This document shows, piece by piece, positions 46,169 to 56,079 of a stretch of DNA of 64,000 bases. The notes beneath the pieces are model-generated. The model made no database searches and was not told the origin of the DNA. It saw nothing but the letters and a program-made list of their open reading frames with translations. The stretch covers positions 434,001-498,000 of the forward strand of contig NZ_SMTL01000003.1 of assembly GCF_004358025.1 (NCBI RefSeq), given 5' to 3'. This stretch comes from Rhizobium deserti. Lineage in GTDB: Bacteria > Pseudomonadota > Alphaproteobacteria > Rhizobiales > Rhizobiaceae. The translations under genes and the position numbers were made by a program. How positions within the stretch are numbered: position 1 is the first letter of the stretch; every line of letters starts with the position of its first letter.

Positions 46169-47236
46169 ATGAACGCTGTAACGCTCCTTCTTGCTGTCTC
46201 CCTTTGCGCCAGTGCCACAACCCTTTTCGCCGCAGATCCTGTCGGCGTGGCCAAGATCAGCGTCGTCACCCAGGATTATCCGAGGCCGCTGGCCGCAACC
46301 ATCTGGTACCCGGCAGATGCCACAGGTGCCTCCGTTGCGGCAGCGCAGGACCGCATCTTCGAAATCCCCTCCGCATCGCAGGAGGCCGAGATCCGCAAGG
46401 GCCGCTTCCCCCTCATCCTCCTGTCGCATGGATCCGGCTCGCGTGCCGAAGGCATGGGCTGGATCGCTTTCAAGCTCGCGCAGGCCGGCTTCATCGTCGC
46501 CGGCACCAATCATCCCGGCACGACGAGCGGCGATTCCACGCCGGCTGCAACGCCGAAGATCTGGGAAAGAACACAGGACATTTCCGCGCTCATCAGCGCG
46601 CTTGAGGTCGATCCGAAATGGAGGGCCGCAATCGATCTCGACCGCATCGGTGCTCTCGGCTTCTCGCTCGGCGGCACGACCGTGCTGGAACTGGCTGGCG
46701 CCCGCGGCGATCTTGGCGCCTATATCCGCTATTGCGAGGAGAACCTCGCCATGATGGATTGCCGCTGGTTCAAGGGCGGCCGCGGTTATGCGGCAGGCGA
46801 GCAAGTCGCCGTCGCGCCCTTTGATCTCCGTAGCGTCGACCGGCAGCGCTTCGAACAGTCAAACCGCGATTCGAGGATCACCGCCGTCGTGGCCGTCGAT
46901 CCGGGGCTTGCCACGGTTTTTGAGCCGGACAGTCTCAGGAACGTCGATATTGCAGTCACTCTCGTCAATCTCGGCAGTGTTGGCGAAATTCCGCTGGCGG
47001 TGCTTTCAGACCAGTTGGCACGGCAGATTTCCGGTGCAACCTATGCGCAGATCGACAAGGCCGACCATTTCAGCTTTTTGCCGATCTGCCGGCTGGGAGC
47101 CGCGGAATTTTTGAAATCGGTCGGCGAAACCGACCCGATCTGTGTCGAAACGGAGCGCCCGCGCGCCGAAATCCACGACGAGCTCGTGGCGCTGATCGCC
47201 GCTGCCTTCGAGCGCAGCCTGAAAGCCGCCAATTGA
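46169..47236 (+). CDS. Exported alpha/beta hydrolase (dienelactone / PAF-acetylhydrolase-like)
   Basis: A 355-residue protein with a signal peptide (MNAVTLLLAVSLCASATTLF, AA). The fold shows an oxyanion region PLILLSHGSGSRAEGMG and the nucleophile elbow IGALGFSLGGTTVLEL (GxSxG). The histidine is probably in KADHFSFLPICR. The family includes dienelactone hydrolase and platelet-activating factor acetylhydrolase-like enzymes of unknown periplasmic substrates. A 134-base gap with a strong palindrome precedes it. Confidence 0.87.
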   Translation: MNAVTLLLAVSLCASATTLFAADPVGVAKISVVTQDYPRPLAATIWYPADATGASVAAAQDRIFEIPSASQEAEIRKGRFPLILLSHGSGSRAEGMGWIAFKLAQAGFIVAGTNHPGTTSGDSTPAATPKIWERTQDISALISALEVDPKWRAAIDLDRIGALGFSLGGTTVLELAGARGDLGAYIRYCEENLAMMDCRWFKGGRGYAAGEQVAVAPFDLRSVDRQRFEQSNRDSRITAVVAVDPGLATVFEPDSLRNVDIAVTLVNLGSVGEIPLAVLSDQLARQISGATYAQIDKADHFSFLPICRLGAAEFLKSVGETDPICVETERPRAEIHDELVALIAAAFERSLKAAN

Positions 47237-47243
47237 GGCATCC

Positions 47244-47270
47244 GGCGGGAGGCCTGTCAGGCCTCCCGCC
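47244..47270. terminator. Bidirectional terminator hairpin
   Basis: GGCGGGAGGCCT (47244-47255) and AGGCCTCCCGCC (47259-47270) form a perfect 12-bp stem with a 3-base loop between convergent genes. T-runs are absent, but the stem is very strong. Confidence 0.7.
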
Positions 47271-47273
47271 CCT

Positions 47274-47792
47274 TCAGGCGATCCGCTTGTAGAACAGCGT
47301 CGTGCCGCAAAAGCCTCCCTGTGGCCACATGGCATAATCGGGGATGACGCCAACCCGCTGCCAGCCGAAGCGCGGATAGATGCTTTCCGCTTCCGAGCCG
47401 GTCGCCGTGTCGAGCACCAGAAGCGTGCGGCCGCGCCTCGCCGCTTCGGCTTCCACCGCTTCCATCAGCTTGCGCGACAAGCCGAGACCCCGGGCCGAGC
47501 GATGCACCAGGAGCTTCATCAGGTCGCCACGATGCGGCTGGTTGGGCTTTGATGCCAGTCCCACCTGCACGGTCCCGACCACCTTTCCCTCGTGTTCGGC
47601 CACGGCAAGGATGATGCTTCCTGCTTGGACGCTGTCGGCGATCTCCTGCCAGTAGGACACCGCATCGGCCGGCCCGTAAGGTTGCATGAAGCCGAGCGAG
47701 GCGCCGCCATTGACGCAGTCGGAGAGCGTTTCGCTCAAATCGGGAATGGCGTCCCGGGCTTGGTCGGCGGTGAGGATGCGGATCGTCGTCAT
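47274..47792 (-). CDS. GNAT family N-acetyltransferase
   Basis: A 172-residue acetyltransferase. The acetyl-CoA binding motif A is seen as KLLVHRSARGLGLSRKLMEA, with motif B-like LLVLDTATGSEAESIYPRFG at the C-terminus. The cytosolic substrate is unknown. It lies 56 bases downstream of the XRE-cupin regulator on the same strand and is probably part of its operon. Confidence 0.9.
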   Translation of the reverse strand: MTTIRILTADQARDAIPDLSETLSDCVNGGASLGFMQPYGPADAVSYWQEIADSVQAGSIILAVAEHEGKVVGTVQVGLASKPNQPHRGDLMKLLVHRSARGLGLSRKLMEAVEAEAARRGRTLLVLDTATGSEAESIYPRFGWQRVGVIPDYAMWPQGGFCGTTLFYKRIA

Positions 47793-47848
47793 GTCGTTTC
47801 TTTCCCTTGAAACTCTGGTCTTCGCTTGAAAAAGTCCGGGTTGAAATT

Positions 47849-48427
47849 CTAGCGGCCGCGGTCGAGGATCACCGCATAGCGGGCAGGCCTGTCCGACGGG
47901 TTGTGGAAATCGAAGGCGTCGCCGATGTCCATGAACAGGCAGTCGCCGGGCTGCATCCTGTGGACCGTTTCGCCAAGGACCATGTCGAGCACGCCTTCGA
48001 ACAGCCAGACATGCTGGGTCATCACCCGGCTTTCCTCACGCGGCGGAAAGCTGACCCGCGCGCCGGCGGGAAACTGCACCTCGACGATATCCACCCGGCT
48101 CGGCATGCCCGGCGGCGAAACGGAACGGCGCAGATAACCCGTATGCGGATCGCGCCACAGCTTCTGTTCACCTTTGCGGCTGAGCGGAGAGCTTGCCGGC
48201 TGCTCGTCGGCAAAGAAGGCCGACAGCGAAAGCCCCAGCGCTTCCGAAAGCCGTGCCAACAGGGCCGCCGTCGGGCTCGCCTCGGCTCGCTCGATGCGCG
48301 AGATCATTGCGCGGCTGACGCCGGAGCGGCTTGCCAGTTCCTCGAGTGTCAGATCATATCGTGCCCGCAGCCCTTTCAGGCGTGCGCCAATCGCCGCATC
48401 TACCGTATCAATGCTGTTTTCCATCAT
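47849..48427 (-). CDS. XRE family regulator with C-terminal cupin domain
   Basis: A 192-residue regulator. The Cro/C1-type HTH reads IGARLKGLRARYDLTLEELA and SRSGVSRAMISRIERAEASPT (residues about 10-68). A cupin barrel (about 105-190, VEVQFPAGARVSFPP and GVLDMVLGETVHRMQPGDCLF) would bind a small ligand. It is divergent from an MFS transporter and shares with it a region containing a 33-bp imperfect palindrome that covers its own start codon, which suggests autorepression. Confidence 0.93.
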   Translation of the reverse strand: MMENSIDTVDAAIGARLKGLRARYDLTLEELASRSGVSRAMISRIERAEASPTAALLARLSEALGLSLSAFFADEQPASSPLSRKGEQKLWRDPHTGYLRRSVSPPGMPSRVDIVEVQFPAGARVSFPPREESRVMTQHVWLFEGVLDMVLGETVHRMQPGDCLFMDIGDAFDFHNPSDRPARYAVILDRGR

Positions 48428-48453
48428 GTGAGATTATCTATCTCTTATGATGG
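48421..48453. promoter_or_regulatory. 33-bp imperfect palindrome, candidate XRE-cupin operator
   Basis: Half-sites CCATCATGTGAGAT (48421-48434) and ATCTCTTATGATGG (48440-48453) match as inverted repeats at 12 of 14 positions around TATCT. The site overlaps the first two codons of the regulator and faces the divergent MFS gene. Confidence 0.6.
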
Positions 48454-48594
48454 ATTCAAGCGTCATTCCGTCCGGCAGCTTTTTTGTTGGCCCATGGCGT
48501 TTCCGCGATAGCCTCCCGGCATCCGCTTGCGCTAAGGGAAACGCATTCTTCTGCCGGACAGCTTCCGGTGGTCCATGCCTGCCGGAGCGCCGAA

Positions 48595-49857
48595 ATGAAC
48601 GGGCACGTACAAGACAAGGCTTCGCCCTTTTCGATTGCCAGCATCGTCATCTCCATGACGATCGCGGCCATCGGCAGCGGCATCATGGCCACCTACGTTC
48701 CTTTCGTGCTGACCCAGCAAGGCGCCACCTGGGCGGCGCGGCTTGCCGTGCCGGCACTCGCCTTCGGCGGCCTGCTCGGCTGCGTGCTGGCCGGGCCGCT
48801 GATCCGCCGGGTCGGCCATGCGCGCTTGTTCGCCTGCTCCATGGCCATGGTCATCATCGGCGCCGTGCTGGTGGCCGCCGATCTGCCGCCGATCTGGTGG
48901 ATCATTGCCCGCGGCCTTTACGGTGCCGCCTCGAACGTCAACTTCATCATCGCCCAGAGCTGGCTCAACCATGCCGCCTCCAATGAATGGCGCGGTCGGG
49001 CCATGTCCTTCTTCTACATGACCTTCGTGCTCGGCCTCGGCGGCGGCGCCTGGCTGTTCGGGCAGATTTCCACCGACGGCAATCTGGCGCCGCTGGTCGT
49101 CGTCTTCGTCACCGCCCTGTCGATCCTGCCGATCGGCCTGACGCGGCTGCCCAATCCGCCGGCGCCGGCCAGCGTCAGCGTCAATGTCCACATGGTCTGG
49201 CGCATTTCGCCGGTCGGCCTGGTCGGCGTTCTCGCTTCCGGCGGGCTGTCCATGGTGGTGCAGGGCTTCACGCCCATCTATGCGACGCTGAACGGCGTCA
49301 GCCAGGGGGAAGTGGCGCTTCTGATGCTGGTCATGCAGACCGGCCTCCTGTTCATCCAGTATCCGCTCGGCATCATCTCCGACCGCCTCGACCGTCGCGT
49401 CGTGCTGCTGATCACCTGCGGCCTGATCGTGCTGGCCGGCACGGCCGCCGTATTCGTCACCTTCTCGACTTTCATTCTTTTGATGATCGTCTTCCTCGTC
49501 TTCGGCGGCGCGGTGGAAACCGTCTACTCGGTCGCCAATGCCCATGCCAATGACCGCGCCGATCCGGGCGATTTCGTGCCGCTCTCGTCGACGCTGCTGG
49601 TTGCCTGGTCAACGGCCGCCACGATCGTGCCGCTCGGCGTCACCTTTCTGGCCCCAGCCTTCGGCCAGCAGACCTTCATCTACGCCATCATCCTGGTCGC
49701 CATCGCCTATGGCGGCTACATCGTCTGGCGGCTGAAGGAGCGCGGCCCGGCGCCGGAAGCGGAGCGCGAAAACTATGAGGTGCGCAGCGCCCAGCTTCCC
49801 AACGCCGCCGCGCTCACCGAGCCCGGCGCCACCAACCCCCAGAGCCGCACGCACTGA
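48595..49857 (+). CDS. MFS transporter (YcaD/UMF-like) divergent from XRE-cupin regulator
   Basis: A 420-residue transporter with 12 predicted helices. After the N-terminus MNGHVQDKASPFSIASIVIS come GPLIRRVGHARLFACSMAMV and GAASNVNFIIAQSWLNHAAS, typical of the YcaD-like MFS group. The C-terminal tail is soluble and low in complexity (ERENYEVRSAQLPNAAALTE). The ATG at 48595 follows GGAG by eight bases. Control by the divergent XRE-cupin regulator is likely but inferred. Confidence 0.9.
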   Translation: MNGHVQDKASPFSIASIVISMTIAAIGSGIMATYVPFVLTQQGATWAARLAVPALAFGGLLGCVLAGPLIRRVGHARLFACSMAMVIIGAVLVAADLPPIWWIIARGLYGAASNVNFIIAQSWLNHAASNEWRGRAMSFFYMTFVLGLGGGAWLFGQISTDGNLAPLVVVFVTALSILPIGLTRLPNPPAPASVSVNVHMVWRISPVGLVGVLASGGLSMVVQGFTPIYATLNGVSQGEVALLMLVMQTGLLFIQYPLGIISDRLDRRVVLLITCGLIVLAGTAAVFVTFSTFILLMIVFLVFGGAVETVYSVANAHANDRADPGDFVPLSSTLLVAWSTAATIVPLGVTFLAPAFGQQTFIYAIILVAIAYGGYIVWRLKERGPAPEAERENYEVRSAQLPNAAALTEPGATNPQSRTH

Positions 49858-49920
49858 TCCTCAACAAATGGTTATCTTTCCGCTTTGCGGCAAAGATTCG
49901 CACTGCTATATGCGCCAGCC

Positions 49921-51744
<1,824 letters not shown>

Positions 51745-51901
51745 GCGGGGAAAACCTTTCAATCCCTCGCCTGCAAGACAGGCTCAGTTGATCCCCTTAT
51801 GCTGTCACCCGAAGCCGCCACGGAAGTCGCAGCTTGCCAGGAATTGCAAATCCGGTAGCTTGCAGTCTCGGAGCATTGAAGCTTTCGGAAGAGGGAGTGC
51901 C

Positions 51902-52102
51902 ATGCAAAGCTCTCGCAAGGGTCTGTTTGTCGCGCTGGCCATGATCATTGCCGGCGTGGCCGGCTTTTTCCTGTTTCTTTATGTTACCGGACATGATCCG
52001 GACGAAAGCCCGCTCACCCTTATGGAATGGGTCATTGGCGGCATGCTCATCGGACCCGGTTTTGGCTATCTGACCAAGTGGAGAAAGATGAGAGACGGCT
52101 GA
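51902..52102 (+). CDS. Small single-span/two-span membrane protein, intact copy
   Basis: A 66-residue protein starting MQSSRKGLFVALAMIIAGVA. A strong membrane helix (residues about 7-28) is followed by TGHDPDESPLTLMEWVIGGM and a second short hydrophobic stretch, then a basic tail. The ATG at 51902 follows GAGGGAG. A decayed second copy of its 3' two-thirds occurs 2,037 bases downstream, beyond the EAL gene. I do not recognise the family. Confidence 0.75.
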   Translation: MQSSRKGLFVALAMIIAGVAGFFLFLYVTGHDPDESPLTLMEWVIGGMLIGPGFGYLTKWRKMRDG

Positions 52103-52241
52103 AGCTCGCAGCTTCCGGTTCAAGTCTAGGCTCCATATCGCACAGAAGTAGCATCCCGTAGTTTTTTATCCATCTGTTTAATGCGGTTGAAAGCCCATTG
52201 GCTGTAATGAGGCATGACCGTCATTGAGCCGAAGCGACACC

Positions 52242-54005
52242 ATGAATTACGAAGAAAACCGCCTTCACGCGCTTACGAGCCTCAATCTCCTCGACACTGC
52301 GCCCAGTGAAAGCTTCGACCGTATCACGAGAATGGCGAGCCAGATCTTCCAGCTTCCTATTGCCGCTGTCTCACTAACGGATCATGATCGGCAGTGGTTC
52401 AAGTCGAAGGTCGGCATCGATCACGACACCATCCCCCGGAAGAAGGCACCTTGCGCACAGGTCGCGGACTCCTCCGAACTTCTGGTTATCGAAGATTTCG
52501 AGGATGACGAACGATATTGTGATAGTCTCCTCGGCGTCAGCGGCATACGTTTCTATGCGGGAGCTCCTCTCAAGACACGGGAAGGCTACTGTCTCGGCGC
52601 TTTGTGCGTTCTCGGCACGGAGCCGAGGACAGTCACCGAGGCCGAGAGTTCGGCGCTTCAGGATCTGGCTTCCATGGTCATGGCGCAGATCGAACTGCAG
52701 CATGCATTTGGACGCATTGACCCGATCAGCGGCCTACCGAACCGCATGCAGTTCAGTGATGATCTGGCGGATCTGAGCCGGGATGCACCCGATGAGGACA
52801 GGATTGCAGTTGCGCTGGATCTTGCCCAGCCGCATCAGATGGAACGGCTGTCGGCTGTTATGGGGCCTGAAGCTTGCGAACAGGTCGTCCGGGATGCCGC
52901 CCGCTCGCTGACGACCTTCCTGGGACGCGGAATCCAGGTTTACCATGTCTCTGCGATGCAGTTCGTGTTCTTGGCGCCGACCGGCGTTGATGCGGTGAGC
53001 TACAAGTCGTCTCTCCTGACGCTGCTGGCATCTCAGCTCGTTGGGGCGGAAATCAAATACTCAATCACTCCCGTATGTGCCATGTCGGCGATCAAGCCTC
53101 GCTCGACGTCATCTGCCGATTGTCTCAGGGCGCTTTCCAGTGCGGTTCAGGAAACACGGGCGGCAGAAGAAACTGTCGGCCTGTTCTCCAACAGCCTTGA
53201 TGCGAACTACCGCAGGAAGTTTCGTCTCCTGAACGATTTTGCGGCTGCCCTGCAGGATCCGAGTCAGCTCCGCATTGTTTTGCAGCCTCGGATCGATCTC
53301 GCCTCCGGCGAGATAGTCTCGGCTGAAGTCCTGCTCCGCTGGAGCCATCCGGAACTGGGCGAGGTCTCGCCGGCAGAGTTCGTGCCGGTCATCGAGAACA
53401 GTGCGCTCGCATGGCCTATGACAAAATGGGTGCTGAAGGCAGCCTGTGCGCAGCTTGGGAAGTGGCAGAAGCAGGGGATAGCCATGAAGCTATCCGTCAA
53501 TTTCGCGGCCAGCAACCTCCGGGAAGACGTCGTGGGAGAGGTGTTGGCGCGGCTTGCAGCCCATAATCTTCCCCGCAAAGCACTCGAGATTGAATTGACG
53601 GAAACGTCGTTGATGCACAACAGCACCCAGATTCTCTCCAAGCTCGACCAACTGGTGGAGCAGGGAATCGGTCTTGCGATCGACGACTTCGGCACCGGCT
53701 ATAGCAGTCTTTCCTATCTTCAGCGGCTTCCGGTCAGCGTCGTCAAGATCGACCGGTCCTTTATCGGGGCGCTTGGCGACGGCTCGCGCGAGCAGAAGCT
53801 CGTGCAGTCGATGATCCGGCTTTCCCATGAAATGGGATATCGTGTGGTCGCAGAGGGGATAGAAATCCCCGAGGCGGCCGACCTTCTCAGCTCAATGGGC
53901 TGTGATGAGGGCCAGGGCTACTGGTTCGCACGCCCGCTCGAACTCTCGCTGTTCGACGACTTTTACGCCCGTCAAACCATGGCCGGCATTGTATCTGCTG
54001 CCTGA
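52242..54005 (+). CDS. GAF - degenerate GGDEF - EAL protein, probable c-di-GMP phosphodiesterase
   Basis: A 587-residue cytosolic protein. A GAF sensor (residues about 20-155, DRQWFKSKVGID and GIRFYAGAPL) precedes a GGDEF-like domain (about 158-318) whose active loop reads HVSAMQFVFL instead of GGDEF, so cyclase activity should be lost. The EAL domain (about 330-580) keeps ExLxR (EVLLR, E362), N420, the catalytic DDFGTGYSS at 481-489 and K502, so hydrolysis of c-di-GMP is plausible. The ATG at 52242 is preferred to a TTG at 52224. It is bracketed by an intact and a decayed copy of a small membrane gene. Confidence 0.92.
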   Translation: MNYEENRLHALTSLNLLDTAPSESFDRITRMASQIFQLPIAAVSLTDHDRQWFKSKVGIDHDTIPRKKAPCAQVADSSELLVIEDFEDDERYCDSLLGVSGIRFYAGAPLKTREGYCLGALCVLGTEPRTVTEAESSALQDLASMVMAQIELQHAFGRIDPISGLPNRMQFSDDLADLSRDAPDEDRIAVALDLAQPHQMERLSAVMGPEACEQVVRDAARSLTTFLGRGIQVYHVSAMQFVFLAPTGVDAVSYKSSLLTLLASQLVGAEIKYSITPVCAMSAIKPRSTSSADCLRALSSAVQETRAAEETVGLFSNSLDANYRRKFRLLNDFAAALQDPSQLRIVLQPRIDLASGEIVSAEVLLRWSHPELGEVSPAEFVPVIENSALAWPMTKWVLKAACAQLGKWQKQGIAMKLSVNFAASNLREDVVGEVLARLAAHNLPRKALEIELTETSLMHNSTQILSKLDQLVEQGIGLAIDDFGTGYSSLSYLQRLPVSVVKIDRSFIGALGDGSREQKLVQSMIRLSHEMGYRVVAEGIEIPEAADLLSSMGCDEGQGYWFARPLELSLFDDFYARQTMAGIVSAA

Positions 54006-54008
54006 TCC

Positions 54009-54118
54009 CGCTTCTTTATGTCACCGGACATAATTCTGACGAGACCCCCCTCACCCTTATGGAATGGGTCATTAGCGGGATGCTCATCGGACCCAGCTAG
54101 GCTATCTAATCAAGCGGA
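54009..54118 (+). pseudogene. Decayed partial copy of the small membrane protein gene
   Basis: From 54012 onward the sequence matches 51975-52085 closely; a 27-base block around CTTATGGAATGGGTCATT is almost identical. In frame it reads LLYVTGHNSDETPLTLMEWV then ISGMLIGPS and a TAG stop near 54100, where the intact gene reads on; one base is missing at that point. The 5' third, with start codon and first helix, is absent. It begins four bases after the EAL stop codon. Confidence 0.82.
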
Positions 54119-54202
54119 TAACGACGAGACGACTGGAGCCCGCGGCTTTAGTTCTGCTGTCTGCCCTGATTAAACAGGGTGTCCTCGTCCGCCGGACATC
54201 AG

Positions 54203-55063
54203 TCAAGTCTCTCGCAAAACAACAACGACGGGCTTCCCTTCCGGAAAGCTGATCACCCGAGTTGGCAATGGCCAATCCGCAAGTGCCTCTGGCGCGCCAC
54301 AGCCAGAACCGTCGACGCTCTTGAGCCGGAGGGCGACTTGATCCAAGGTAGACCTAACTCCTGGAGGCCATTCGTCCGACATCCAGGAGATGTTCGCTGA
54401 TGGCCCCCAATAATCCCAAGGCTTTAGTTCCAGCTTCCGCAAAGCTGCGACATCTCGAAACAGGCTACCGGCCACAAACCAGGCCCCCCGAAGATCAAGG
54501 CTAGACACCCCGAACAGAGACGCGCTACTCGGCTCTCCTTTGATCCGAAGCCAGGCCTCGCCTGCTGTCAGGAAGCGCTCAGGCGGCACGTCTGATGCGT
54601 CAAAGGGCATACCTCCGTCTGCCGCGAACTCCACATCTAGCCGCTTCCAATGACAACCATCGTGCCATTCGCAAAGCCAGTGATCTTCCCAAAAACCAGA
54701 AACGATATAGTCAGCAAAACCGGCACGGAGACGGGCCGGAATGCCCCTCGACCGAAACCAGCTTGCGGCCACTATCGCAAAGTCCCGGCAGAGTCCGCCT
54801 ACTTTCGTACCGGGAGTTCTGCCACCCACATCGCGCTCTGCGGCGACACCGAGAATCTCCCAGACAGTTCGCAACGTCAGATCGCCAACCTGTTCAGGCC
54901 TGAACCCTTCGCTTTTGGATTGCAGCCCGCGAGGATGCTGCATGAAGGAGCTGATCTGCCGGGCAAGGTGCCTCGGTTCACCGCTGCACTGGATCACAGT
55001 GTCAAGGTACGGACCAGGTTCCGAATAGGCGCTTTGGCTGGCGTAGAAGATTGAACGCACCAT
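54203..55063 (-). CDS. Transglutaminase-like domain protein
   Basis: A 286-residue protein with a transglutaminase/protease-like core. The probable triad is cysteine in VGGLCRDFAIVAASWFRSRG, histidine in FWEDHWLCEWHDG and aspartate in WKRLDVEFAADGG. RGIPARLRAGFADYI precedes the histidine as in other members. No signal peptide is present, so it is probably cytosolic. Its base composition looks less GC-rich than its neighbours and it lies beside a pseudogene and a gene-free region, which hints at transfer. The target is unknown. Confidence 0.83.
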   Translation of the reverse strand: MVRSIFYASQSAYSEPGPYLDTVIQCSGEPRHLARQISSFMQHPRGLQSKSEGFRPEQVGDLTLRTVWEILGVAAERDVGGRTPGTKVGGLCRDFAIVAASWFRSRGIPARLRAGFADYIVSGFWEDHWLCEWHDGCHWKRLDVEFAADGGMPFDASDVPPERFLTAGEAWLRIKGEPSSASLFGVSSLDLRGAWFVAGSLFRDVAALRKLELKPWDYWGPSANISWMSDEWPPGVRSTLDQVALRLKSVDGSGCGAPEALADWPLPTRVISFPEGKPVVVVLRET

Positions 55064-55206
55064 TGTCTCTCTCCGCTAGAGGATCAAGACACGACTAGGA
55101 GCGCAAATTTTCAGAAATTGTCAATGTGAGACTAGTCGCGGCAAGCTCAGGCCTCATACTCTCCTCACGCCCGCCCTCGGTCCTGCTGTCTGAGAACGCC
55201 TTGCCT

Positions 55207-55380
55207 CACCTCCGTCATTCCTGTCCTCGGACTTGATCCGTGGATCGTTCACAGAATCCAGCAGAGCCGCGGCGGCGGCGCAGGGGCTCTCTCGTCACCG
55301 TCACGCATAGGCCATGACGTCTCTCGCCGCGCCGACGGGCGGCGGCTGGATCCCGCTTCCAAGGCCGGGATGACGAGGTG
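55207..55380. repeat. Candidate interspersed non-coding repeat with inverted ends
   Basis: The left end (CACCTCCGTCATTCCTGTCC) and the right end (GGCCGGGATGACGAGGTG) are imperfect inverted repeats, each followed or preceded by a GGATC block. The CGTCATTCC...GGGATGACG ends resemble dispersed intergenic repeats common in alphaproteobacteria. Only one copy is in the window, so repetition is not shown here. Confidence 0.45.
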
Positions 55381-55647
55381 GTAGAGGTAACGCGGTCGCA
55401 AGCCCTCTCGGCAGCCATTCCGCGGGGATGTTTTCGTGCAACAGCGTCAAGCCCGTCAATCACTTAGCATAAACTTCATCCCCTTTCATCCCCGTCCTCC
55501 AAACCTGTGCCTAGAATAGCGGCGTCCCGTTTTCGGATACACCGGCAGGCGTGCCGGCGAGGCGGGGCCGGCGCGGGTCGTGAGGGTTGAGACGCAAAAC
55601 CTTGCAATCCGGGTCCGCGGAAACTGGCTTCCCTCTGGCGAAGCGGG

Positions 55648-55680
55648 GGAAGCGGCGGCCTGGACCGGCCGCCCGCTTCC
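55648..55680. repeat. Strong GC-rich hairpin
   Basis: GGAAGCGGCGGCC and GGCCGCCCGCTTCC pair with one bulge around TGGACC. No T-run follows on either strand. Confidence 0.5.
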
Positions 55681-55933
55681 AACTCCCGAAAAGCCGGGCG
55701 TGCTTGTGCGGCACACAGGGTGGCGGGACCGCGTCGCAGGCGGTTCGCGGGGCTGTTCGCAGCCTTGCAGTCGGCGGCGCAGGTGGAAGATCCTGGCTAT
55801 AGGCAGTTATGGCCTGGCCAGGATGGGCCTGAGGGCGTGCATGACGCTTTCCTTCAACGAGGGAAAGGCGCGCCACTGTTCCCGCAAATCCCGTCATCGC
55901 AGAGAGGCCGAAGTCGCGGATAAAAACAGCCGA

Positions 55934-55993
55934 ACGGGGCGCTGAAAGGTGCCACCCCAACTAAACATTAAGAGGCAGCTTCCAGCGCCCCGT
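55934..55993. mobile_element. 60-bp MITE-like palindrome flanked by CCGA
   Basis: ACGGGGCGCTG (55934-55944) is matched by CAGCGCCCCGT (55983-55993), an 11-bp perfect terminal repeat that continues inward for seven of nine more pairs. The flanks are CCGA at 55930-55933 and CCGA at 55994-55997, as a 4-bp target duplication would give. Alternatively it is a minus-strand terminator, since TTTTT follows at 55922-55926 on that strand. Confidence 0.5.
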
Positions 55994-56079
55994 CCGAACT
56001 TGTTTGAAGCACGGGTCGAAGCCGATCGCGTGGAGGAGAACCTATGCACGGCATTCGGCGGCACGAGCCGAGCGAGATT

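Larger units (their letters stand above)
55064..56079. other. 1-kb gene-free region with repeat-like elements
   Basis: No convincing gene is seen on either strand; several open frames exist but are GC-driven, lack ribosome-binding sites and have no family features. The region contains an inverted-end element (55207-55380), a strong hairpin (55648-55680) and a 60-bp palindrome (55934-55993). It may be a landing site for interspersed repeats or hold an unrecognised RNA. Confidence 0.55.

Noticed and set aside
55511..55960. 149-codon minus-strand open frame in the gene-free region
   Set aside because: Arg/Pro-rich translation, no ribosome-binding site, and competing frames on both strands. It more likely reflects GC-rich repeat DNA.
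55490..55960. RNase P RNA, tmRNA or SRP RNA in the gene-free region
   Set aside because: The core motifs of these RNAs (for example GAGGAAAGTCCGGGCT for RNase P) are absent on both strands.
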